From the NCBI GenBank assembly GCA_949740695.1, contig CATJIY010000046.1, positions 1 through 5,121 on the forward strand: a stretch of 5,121 nt of DNA. Reading direction: 5' to 3'. The stretch's first letter is position 1. Each line of letters opens with the position of its first letter. The notes beneath the pieces are model-generated. The model was given only the letters and a program-made list of their open reading frames with translations. It was not told the origin of the DNA and did no database searches. Positions 1-5,121 of this stretch are shown here, piece after piece. The DNA comes from an uncultured Eubacteriales bacterium (GTDB taxonomy: Bacteria > Bacillota > Clostridia > Oscillospirales > Butyricicoccaceae). A program made the translations under genes and the position numbers.

Positions 1-396
1 GGCCCCCAGCACCGATTTGAGCGCGTTTCCCGGGTTTTCAACAAGAGCAAGAAAGATATGCTCAACAGAAACATATTCGTCCTGCATTTGACCGGCAAGC
101 TTTTCGGATTGATTCAGTGTTTGATCCACCTGAGCCGAAACATAAATTTTATCTTTCTCTCGACCAGGGCCTGTCACTTTCGGCATTTTCTCAATCTCTG
201 TCCGAACGCCCTGCATCAGAGCATTGTTGTCAATGTTCATTTTAGAAACTAGCTGGGGAATCAGTCCCTCCTGCTGTGCCAAAAGAGCATAACACAAATG
301 GGGCATATCAATCTGCATATTCTGGTATTCAATTGCGAGATTTTGTGCCTCTGTAATGGCCTCTAACGACTTCTGTGTCAATTTCTGTGCATTCAT
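1..396 (-). CDS. clpB: ATP-dependent chaperone ClpB, N-terminal part (runs off left edge)
   Basis: ClpB is a cytoplasmic hexameric AAA+ disaggregase that works with DnaK/DnaJ/GrpE to pull proteins out of heat-induced aggregates. Only the first 132 codons are visible and the frame is open to base 1. Members of the family are about 860 residues long, so both ATPase domains lie outside the window. The visible part begins MNAQKLTQKSLEAITEAQN and covers most of the Clp N-terminal substrate-binding domain, including its two similar halves (about residues 5-75 and 80-132). The second half carries SVEHIFLALVE, matching DMPHLCYALLA in the first. The ATG at 396-394 is the natural start: it gives the usual ClpB N-terminus and lies about 85 bases below the predicted transcription start. 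The ribosome binding site is weak (GAAGG only 2 bases from ATG, or AAAGGCGG about 11 bases away). A sigma-A promoter and a CIRCE operator stand upstream, so HrcA control is expected. The identification is firm. Confidence 0.95.
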   Translation of the reverse strand, partial: MNAQKLTQKSLEAITEAQNLAIEYQNMQIDMPHLCYALLAQQEGLIPQLVSKMNIDNNALMQGVRTEIEKMPKVTGPGREKDKIYVSAQVDQTLNQSEKLAGQMQDEYVSVEHIFLALVENPGNALKSVLGA

Positions 397-419
397 ATCC
401 TTCAAACCCGCCTTTCCAA

Positions 420-433
420 AGCCGTTTCCGGCT
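420..433 (-). other. Small GAAA-tetraloop hairpin in the clpB 5' leader
   Basis: On the minus strand the leader reads AGCCG-GAAA-CGGCT, a perfect 5-bp GC-rich stem closed by a GNRA-type tetraloop. It ends 23 bases before the clpB start codon. It is too far upstream to cover the start itself and has no T tract, so it is not a terminator. It could stabilise the leader or affect ribosome loading, but a stem this short can arise by chance. Confidence 0.4.
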
Positions 434-456
434 GTTATATTTATTTTATTCACAAA

Positions 457-483
457 TTAGCACTCATTCTTTTAGAGTGCTAA
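457..483 (-). promoter_or_regulatory. CIRCE operator (HrcA binding site) of clpB
   Basis: The inverted repeat TTAGCACTC, a 9-base spacer (466-474) and GAGTGCTAA match the canonical CIRCE element in every arm position and in spacer length. CIRCE is the binding site of the heat-shock repressor HrcA, which is kept active by GroEL. The element starts 3 bases below the -10 box of the clpB promoter, so it covers the expected transcription start near base 480. Bound HrcA would therefore block initiation. Part of the element should also be present at the 5' end of the mRNA. Confidence 0.97.
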
Positions 484-486
484 TTT

Positions 487-515
487 AGTATAGTCCATTT
501 CTAAACTCTTGTCAA
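487..515 (-). promoter_or_regulatory. Sigma-A type promoter of clpB
   Basis: On the minus strand a perfect -35 box TTGACA (515-510) is followed by exactly 17 bases and a -10 box TATACT (492-487), one mismatch from TATAAT. The start point is expected near base 480, within the CIRCE element. The near-consensus boxes suggest a strong vegetative promoter held down by repression rather than one that needs an alternative sigma factor. Confidence 0.92.
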
Positions 516-550
516 GTATGGATTGTGAACCCTTTGTAAACTAACATTCA

Positions 551-590
551 TTGGTTTGTAAAAACCTTCCGTACCGGTTTTTATCACCAA
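551..590. repeat. Imperfect stem-loop upstream of the clpB promoter
   Basis: An 8-bp perfect inverted repeat, TAAAAACC (559-566) with GGTTTTTA (576-583), encloses a 9-base loop. Outside it, TTGGT (551-555) can pair with ACCAA (586-590) across a 3/2-base internal loop. The stem is AT-rich and has no clean T tract outside it, so it is a poor intrinsic terminator. It lies 36 bases upstream of the -35 box and could be a protein-binding site or chance symmetry. Confidence 0.35.
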
Positions 591-650
591 TCAGATTGCC
601 CGCAACCCTTCGATTTATGAAACTAGAATCACAATGAACCAACAAAACAA

Positions 651-691
651 ATACGACGCTTATTGCGAGTTTTTCGCAATAAGCGTCGTAT
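651..691 (-). terminator. Rho-independent terminator of the sigma/beta-propeller transcript
   Basis: A perfect 18-bp inverted repeat (651-668 with 674-691) encloses a 5-base loop. Read on the minus strand, the stem is followed at once by a T-rich tail, TTGTTTTGTT, whereas the plus strand has GATAAACAG after it. It is therefore oriented to end leftward transcription, about 135 bases below the stop of the beta-propeller gene, and shields the clpB promoter from read-through. The T tract is interrupted by G and the stem is unusually long and free of mismatches. Confidence 0.8.
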
Positions 692-696
692 GATAA

Positions 697-730
697 ACAG
701 TCCCTACAAAAACCGTCTTAAAAGGACTGT
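697..730. repeat. Weak inverted repeat next to the terminator
   Basis: ACAGTCC (697-703) and GGACTGT (724-730) form a perfect 7-bp inverted repeat around a 20-base loop. It lies five bases to the right of the strong terminator hairpin, in the predicted 3' untranslated region of the beta-propeller gene. With so long a loop it would be only marginally stable, so it may be an accessory element or chance. Confidence 0.25.
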
Positions 731-824
731 AAAAAGGTGCCCCCCGATTTGATTAATTTCTTTTGCACATGGGACGGATCGTTTTTCTAAAACTATCAAA
801 TGGTTCAAAAGTCGCACCGGAGCA

Positions 825-2996
825 CTAAAAATCTACTTGCCATAGATTTTTTCCACTGTCAATCTGAAACGCCACAATCGAGGAAGAGCTAACCACGTAC
901 AACACATTGTCTTTGACAAAGCCTCTCTGGTTATACACCTTACCGGGATACCGGTACTCTACCTTTTTCACAACTTCCTCATCGTCTCCCAGTTGACAGA
1001 GCAGGTAATAGCATCCGCTTTCTCCCTTTTTATTGTCGTATTTGAAGTAGCTGAATCCAATGAGACCCTGTTCTGGAATCGTTAACAGCGCCTGCCGGTT
1101 GTCAATCGCTTCACTGTATACGTCTCCCTCCGCCACAAGGGCGCTGGCAGTTTCCATAATAATGCGCCTGGGAGACAACATATCATAAAGCGACAATCTC
1201 AATCCCGGTTCCGCGCCCGTCTGGAGTTCTAAATTGACCATTCGGTCATCCCCAAAGGGAATCATGGGCATTGTGCGGTCGGAAAGCCCCAGCTTTTCCA
1301 CTTTTACAGACTGCGCCACATCGGAAACATCAAGCAAAGTAACCGAATTGGATTCTTCTGCCGTCACAAAATATATCTTTTCCCGGTGGAATTGAACGGA
1401 CTTCAGCTTTTGCCCCTCTGTCACATCCTCCATTCCGCCAATTTGTGTCAAACGGTCGTCTAAGACGTATAAAGTATTGTTGTTTCCCCGCGTCGTAATG
1501 ACCCGTAAAGCATTCTGATACTCTTCCATCGCCTCTGAGTTGTAAAGCCGTCCCAAAAGCGCCGTTCCGCCGATATAATCAAAATTCCCCTTGCCGTAGC
1601 CACATTGAACAATGGTGGTATAGGTATTGCCGCCGCGATAGGTATAATCGGCTAAATAGATGTTGCTGTCGCTGATATACAACTCGCTGCTGTCCCCTAA
1701 AATGGCCGCCGTATCATAAAAGGAAGCCGGCTGTTTTAAAAGAATAGAAGACGCGACAATATAGCAAGGGCTCTCCGCATACGGACTGATATGGATATCG
1801 TCAGTGGAAACAGTACGGTACCGGCCATTGGCCATCTGGAGAGGAAGGTAGGATTCAGGCAACGCTCCAACCGGGTCGGAAACCGTCTTGCGGGTCACCA
1901 GATATAAGAATCCGCCGGACAATCTGGAAGACAACAAAATGCCGTCCTGATACACATTGGAAATCAAAACCGGATGTTCCGGGGTTGAAATATCATAAGT
2001 CGCGACAGCGGTCATGATATTGGAACCATCTACCGGCGCCGCACTCCCAGCGCGTTTATAGGAAGCGGAGCCCACTACAGTAAGCTGTCCCTGGTTCACG
2101 TAACAATTCAAAAGATGAATATCGGTAAATTCGTACTGGCTGTTGCTCTGCATTCCGAAATCGACAGACAATTCCGCCGCCCACCGGCCGTTCTCTCCAT
2201 CCGCCTGATAAATGACGACCGACTGAGCCCCTGTAGCAACGCTTTCCGAAATGGCGTAAATATATTTCCCGTCAAACTGCGCGGTATCTGTCTGGCTTCC
2301 CACGTCTGTCTGTCTCGTGGACAACAAAGAGGAATTGTTTCCAAAAATAGCGGAAAAGTTGGCAGCGCGGGCGACGCCCTTCACCTGAGCCGGATTTTTG
2401 CCGTTAAGTTGCTGGATTTTCTGGTAGATGGAACTGTATTCCGTAGAAACGATTTCTCCTCCACCGGGATTCTCCGGATTGCTGGGAGGTAAAGAAACGC
2501 TTCCCCCATTAGAAGGCTGGGTGGCGTTGGAAGAAGCCGGCTCCTTCCAAGCGGACGATGTGTCTGAACCCGTTTTACTCTCCACAGTCTGACTCAAATT
2601 ATCCTCCGGCAAAGAGGATGACTGCTGATTGGATGCGTTGGCGTTCTGATCGGAGGAGGGATCTGAGACAGAACTGTCGGAAGGCTCCAAAAAGCTGGGC
2701 TCGATCATCGAATCGGTAATCCCCGGAGCGGAAACAATTCCGGGGTTGAAAATGTTCCCAATGGTCTGCTGTCCCACCACCAGCACCGCAAAGCAAGCGG
2801 CAACTGCCGCCATAACGGGGGATAAAACCCTCCACGCCGGCGTTTTTGGTTTGGAGGGAAGGCGTTGCTTGACCATATCCGGCTCCAATATCATTGGCAC
2901 TGGTATCGTTTCCGCTTCTTTTCGCAGCATTTCCATAAATTCTAATTGCTCGCCCGTCAGGTTAAAATCTCTCTTTATTTTTGGATCGATCCGCAT
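825..2996 (-). CDS. Membrane-anchored beta-propeller domain protein, probable regulator of the adjacent sigma factor
   Basis: This 723-residue protein has the layout of a membrane-tethered sensor or anti-sigma factor. Residues 1-56 are charged and probably cytoplasmic. Residues about 57-75 (VLSPVMAAVAACFAVLVVG) form one membrane segment preceded by basic residues. Residues about 95-183 are a Ser/Pro/Asn/Gly-rich extracytoplasmic linker. From about 228 to the end the sequence resembles the secreted C-terminal beta-propeller family (Beta_propel type), with the entry motif QTDTAQFDGKYIYAIS and repeated blade-like strands such as NNTLYVLDDRLTQIG and EKIYFVTAEESNSVTLLDVS. The ATG at 2996 is preceded by AAAGGAGG (3013-3006) with a 9-base gap, a very good ribosome binding site. 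The gene overlaps the sigma gene by 35 bases, so the two are probably translated together. The cytoplasmic part has no Cys or His, so it is not a zinc-type (ZAS) anti-sigma domain. The family fold and topology are fairly sure; the anti-sigma role is inferred from the gene order, and the ligand is unknown. Confidence 0.88.
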   Translation of the reverse strand: MRIDPKIKRDFNLTGEQLEFMEMLRKEAETIPVPMILEPDMVKQRLPSKPKTPAWRVLSPVMAAVAACFAVLVVGQQTIGNIFNPGIVSAPGITDSMIEPSFLEPSDSSVSDPSSDQNANASNQQSSSLPEDNLSQTVESKTGSDTSSAWKEPASSNATQPSNGGSVSLPPSNPENPGGGEIVSTEYSSIYQKIQQLNGKNPAQVKGVARAANFSAIFGNNSSLLSTRQTDVGSQTDTAQFDGKYIYAISESVATGAQSVVIYQADGENGRWAAELSVDFGMQSNSQYEFTDIHLLNCYVNQGQLTVVGSASYKRAGSAAPVDGSNIMTAVATYDISTPEHPVLISNVYQDGILLSSRLSGGFLYLVTRKTVSDPVGALPESYLPLQMANGRYRTVSTDDIHISPYAESPCYIVASSILLKQPASFYDTAAILGDSSELYISDSNIYLADYTYRGGNTYTTIVQCGYGKGNFDYIGGTALLGRLYNSEAMEEYQNALRVITTRGNNNTLYVLDDRLTQIGGMEDVTEGQKLKSVQFHREKIYFVTAEESNSVTLLDVSDVAQSVKVEKLGLSDRTMPMIPFGDDRMVNLELQTGAEPGLRLSLYDMLSPRRIIMETASALVAEGDVYSEAIDNRQALLTIPEQGLIGFSYFKYDNKKGESGCYYLLCQLGDDEEVVKKVEYRYPGKVYNQRGFVKDNVLYVVSSSSIVAFQIDSGKNLWQVDF

Positions 2997-3528
2997 GTCC
3001 GCCTTCCTCCTTTCCTATATTTTCTGTCGTGAGTACCGTCCGCATCTTTGCAAGCGCGCGGCTGTGCTTAGAGCGCACGGTATTCCGGTTTAGATGGAGC
3101 ATCTTTCCAATTTCAGCGCTGTCATACCCGCCGAACACCGTCAACGACACAATCATGCGCTCCTCATCGCTTAAAGAAGCGAGCGCCTGTTTCAGTTCCA
3201 GCGATTCTTCGGAACCGCTCACAGCAAGTTCCACATCCTCCAAATCGCTTTGCTGATTCCGGACGACATAACTTTTGAGCTTCCGTTTGCATTTGGCCGA
3301 AAGGATTTTAAACATCCAACTGCGGAATGCATCGGCGTTTTTCAGCTTGGAGATGCCCGCATAAGCGTCCATCACCGCGTCGCTCACCGCATCTTGCGCA
3401 TCCTGATCATTTTTCAGCACATAATAGGCAAACTTATACAAGTCCTTGTAAATATGTTGATAGAGCTGCGCAAAAGCGTTTTTATCGCCTTTTTTCGCTA
3501 CAAGAACAAGGTTTTGGAGTTCTGACAA
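2962..3528 (-). CDS. ECF-type RNA polymerase sigma factor (sigma-70 family)
   Basis: A small alternative sigma factor of 188 residues from the start chosen here, directing RNA polymerase to its own set of promoters. Region 2 covers about residues 17-85 (AFAQLYQHIYKDLYKFAYYV, DAQDAVSDAVMDAY, AFRSWMFKILSAKCKRKLKSY). A linker follows, and region 4 covers about 108-165 with the helix-turn-helix YDSAEIGKMLHLNRNTVRSKH. There is no region 1 or 3, as in the ECF group. The start is not certain. The TTG at 3528 is preferred because GAGGTGA (3540-3534) precedes it at ideal spacing and the protein then opens with SELQNLVLVAKKGDKNAF, typical of the family. An ATG at 3621 would add 31 residues but has no ribosome binding site, and a TTG at 3579 has GGAGG 11 bases away. 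The last codons contain the ribosome binding site of the beta-propeller gene. No promoter is obvious in the 141 bases (3529-3669) up to the radical SAM gene, so co-transcription with it is possible. The target promoters are unknown. Confidence 0.9.
   Translation of the reverse strand: MSELQNLVLVAKKGDKNAFAQLYQHIYKDLYKFAYYVLKNDQDAQDAVSDAVMDAYAGISKLKNADAFRSWMFKILSAKCKRKLKSYVVRNQQSDLEDVELAVSGSEESLELKQALASLSDEERMIVSLTVFGGYDSAEIGKMLHLNRNTVRSKHSRALAKMRTVLTTENIGKEEGGHADRSKNKERF
3006..3013 (-). promoter_or_regulatory. Ribosome binding site of the beta-propeller gene, inside the sigma gene
   Basis: AAAGGAGG on the minus strand is a near-perfect match to the anti-Shine-Dalgarno sequence and lies 9 bases before the ATG at 2996. 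It falls within the coding sequence of the sigma gene, so ribosomes finishing the sigma frame pass over it. This arrangement favours coupled, stoichiometric production of the two proteins. Confidence 0.85.
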
Positions 3529-3669
3529 TTTCCTCACCTCATTGTTAAGCCGCAGCGAAGTCTCTAAAATACTTTGCAATATATCAGTGTCCTCCGCTGG
3601 GCGTTCTGTTGCATCTCCCATAAAAATTGTTGCGAATAAATTGACTTGTCCCTAAAACAGCCTGAGCTA

Positions 3670-5121
3670 TTACAGACAAATCGGGCAAGCCTCCGCATTT
3701 CCCAGCAAGTCCAAGCGACGATAATGAAATAGAACTGCCGTCTCTGTTTGCTGGCCTGTCCAAGGGTTAAACGGAAAAATCTCCACATGAGCCATTTTAT
3801 AGACCTGTTTGGGGTCAAGTCCCTGATATTCTTCTAATAGCGTTCCCCTTTCCAGTTCCCGCCGGTAAAATCCGTAAATTTCTTCCCTTCTCTCTCTTGT
3901 CAAGTCCTCCGTCAACCACTGGGGAAGCTTTTTGGCCTTTTCGTGAGAATAGAGATCGAATTTCATCAGCCAGCGGAGCCTTCCATCGTCGCATCCCGGC
4001 AATTGCCGGCCGAACTCGTACAAAGCGTCATACTGCTCCACCTTGGAATGGGGGCGCAAATGATGTTCATTCCTTTGATAAAACTGGCGGAAATTTTCAA
4101 AAAAATCAAAAGGAGTCTCTGAAAGGGCCGTCAAGTACCCCAAGCTTTTTTGGAACCGGTTGGAATTGTAATAGGTTTCTACCAGTTCTTCAATTCCCTT
4201 TAGTCGCAGCATATCTGAAAAAGGCAACGCATCGGTTTCAAGCACCTCGTAAGGCGCCGTATCCCGGCAGACGATTCCGTAATCCCTTTGATCCCTCCGC
4301 AGCCCAGAGCCTTTTAAGAGTTTCAAAAAGCCAAGCTGGAACTGGTTGGGAGCCAAACGGTATACGTCGTTAAAGGAATTTCGAAAGCTGGAAAAGTCCT
4401 CATAGGGAAGCCCGGCGATCAAATCCAGATGCAGATGAATCCCCTTCCCCTCTCGGAGTTTATGAACCGCCTGGCAAATGCGGACGAAAGAGCCCTTCCT
4501 ATCAATGGCATGCAGCGTCTGGTCATTGGTGGACTGCACGCCGATTTCAAACTGAAAAAGTCCCGGCCGGATTCCTTTTAAAAAATCGAGCATCCCGTCC
4601 GTCAACAAATCAGCGGCAATCTCAAAATGAAAATTGGTCACACCGTTGTCGTGTTCATGGAGATACCGCCAAACTTCCATGGCAAACCGACTGTTGGCAT
4701 TAAAGGTGCGGTCAACAAATTTTACCTGCTTGACCCGGTGCTCTAAAAAAAAGGACAGTTCCCGTTTCACCTTGTCAATCGGTTGAAAGCGGACGCCCTT
4801 GTCCACTGAGGACAGACAGTATTGGCAGCGAAAGGGGCAGCCCCTCTGAGCTTCATAATAAAGGATACGGTTTTCATATAGCCCCAAATCCTCATATACA
4901 AAAGGCAGCTTGCCCAAATCAAGGGGCTCCCCCTGCGGATTTTTCCGCACGCCGTCCTTGTCCCGATAAATCAGCGAAGACGCCTCAGACAGGCTTTTTT
5001 GTCCCATTAACGCAAGGCAAAGCTGAGAAAACGATTCCTCTCCCTCTCCACACAACACAAAATCCGCCGCCGTGTCCTCTAAAACCCTCTCCCCGTCAAA
5101 GCTGACCTCCGGTCCTCCAAA
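3670..5121 (-). CDS. B12-binding-type radical SAM protein with DUF4080-like C-terminus (5' end off right edge)
   Basis: A radical SAM enzyme that would bind a 4Fe-4S cluster and S-adenosylmethionine and act in the cytoplasm; the substrate is unknown. The frame is open to the right edge, giving 483 visible residues. The first, FGGPEVSFDGERVL and then DFVLCGEGEESF, look like the end of an N-terminal cobalamin-binding (Rossmann) domain, so roughly 80-100 residues are probably missing. A GTG at 5058 could be mistaken for a start, but it lies within this conserved region. The cluster motif CPFRCQYC (CxxxCxxC) is at visible residues 95-102 (4839-4816). It is followed by KFVDRTFN (134-141), FQFEIGVQS (189-197) and LDLIAGLPYE (232-241), all typical of B12-type radical SAM proteins. 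Residues about 305-470 correspond to the DUF4080 region. The protein ends in CPICL, a CxxC pair at the extreme C-terminus. Whether it truly binds cobalamin cannot be judged, since the usual DxHxxG motif would be outside the window. Confidence 0.92.
   Translation of the reverse strand, partial: FGGPEVSFDGERVLEDTAADFVLCGEGEESFSQLCLALMGQKSLSEASSLIYRDKDGVRKNPQGEPLDLGKLPFVYEDLGLYENRILYYEAQRGCPFRCQYCLSSVDKGVRFQPIDKVKRELSFFLEHRVKQVKFVDRTFNANSRFAMEVWRYLHEHDNGVTNFHFEIAADLLTDGMLDFLKGIRPGLFQFEIGVQSTNDQTLHAIDRKGSFVRICQAVHKLREGKGIHLHLDLIAGLPYEDFSSFRNSFNDVYRLAPNQFQLGFLKLLKGSGLRRDQRDYGIVCRDTAPYEVLETDALPFSDMLRLKGIEELVETYYNSNRFQKSLGYLTALSETPFDFFENFRQFYQRNEHHLRPHSKVEQYDALYEFGRQLPGCDDGRLRWLMKFDLYSHEKAKKLPQWLTEDLTRERREEIYGFYRRELERGTLLEEYQGLDPKQVYKMAHVEIFPFNPWTGQQTETAVLFHYRRLDLLGNAEACPICL

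Larger units (their letters stand above)
516..824. other. Intergenic stretch between the beta-propeller gene and the clpB promoter
   Basis: About 310 bases without a credible gene on either strand. It holds a strong terminator hairpin (651-691) and two weaker stem-loops (551-590 and 697-730), listed separately. The part next to the stop codon of the beta-propeller gene (about 731-824) would be its 3' untranslated region. It contains a G6 run on the minus strand that leads into GCACC and TTTTT, but no local partner that would make a convincing hairpin. I see no tRNA, riboswitch or short gene with a ribosome binding site here. Confidence 0.6.

Noticed and set aside
58..252. 64-codon open frame on the plus strand
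   Set aside because: It lies entirely antisense to the well-supported clpB coding sequence, has no ribosome binding site of note and resembles no known protein.
736..818. Pairing of GCACC before TTTTT (minus strand) with a distant GGTGC as a terminator
   Set aside because: The partners are about 75 bases apart with only 5 paired bases, so this is much weaker than the hairpin at 651-691.
2115..2492. 125-codon open frame on the plus strand
   Set aside because: It is a shadow of the beta-propeller gene on the other strand; the composition is not protein-like and no domain is recognisable.
2448..2714. Ser/Pro/Asn-rich linker as a tandem repeat
   Set aside because: The composition is biased but there is no repeating unit at DNA or protein level.
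3529..3669. Promoter or terminator between the radical SAM and sigma genes
   Set aside because: No -35/-10 pair with good spacing and no stem followed by a T run could be found; the only pairings (TTGTC with GACAA, CTTGCCC with GGGACAAG) have long loops.
3564..3818. 84-codon minus-strand open frame bridging the radical SAM stop and the sigma upstream region
   Set aside because: It is mostly an out-of-frame shadow of the radical SAM gene, without a recognisable domain or convincing ribosome binding site.
3897..4373. 158-codon open frame on the plus strand
   Set aside because: It is antisense to the radical SAM gene, in a stretch where the minus-strand frame carries clear family motifs.
5056..5058. 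GTG as the start of the radical SAM gene
   Set aside because: The frame continues upstream to the window edge with FGGPEVSFDGERVL, which fits the end of a B12-binding domain, so the gene is cut by the window rather than starting here.

Overview
The window looks like chromosomal DNA from a Gram-positive, low-to-medium-GC anaerobe, most likely a member of the Clostridia (Oscillospirales/Ruminococcaceae-like). This is an inference from four things: strong AAAGGAGG-type ribosome binding sites, a consensus sigma-A promoter overlapped by a CIRCE operator, a radical SAM protein of a clostridial-looking DUF4080 type, and an ECF sigma factor paired with a membrane-tethered beta-propeller protein. I see no mobile element, CRISPR array, tRNA or rRNA. 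All four supported genes lie on the minus strand, so the window reads from right to left.

Right part (3670-5121): the 3' part of a B12-binding-type radical SAM gene whose start lies beyond the right edge. Middle (825-3528): a two-gene unit, first a small ECF-type sigma factor and then a 723-residue protein with a short cytoplasmic N-terminus, one membrane segment, a Ser/Pro/Asn-rich linker and a large extracytoplasmic beta-propeller domain. The two reading frames overlap by 35 bases, and the ribosome binding site of the second gene lies inside the first. The natural reading is a sigma factor with its membrane-bound regulator or sensor. No clear terminator separates this pair from the radical SAM gene, so read-through is possible.

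Intergenic stretch (397-824): a perfect 18-bp hairpin with a T-rich tail (651-691) probably ends the sigma/propeller transcript. It is followed by a separate, very well-formed promoter (487-515) and a perfect CIRCE operator (457-483) that drive the last gene.

Left part (1-396): the first 132 codons of clpB, the heat-shock disaggregase, running off the left edge. Its operator indicates repression by HrcA. The window thus holds one classical protein-quality-control gene under heat-shock control, one probable envelope-sensing sigma module with an unknown signal, and one radical SAM enzyme of unknown substrate. The least described part is the sigma/beta-propeller pair.
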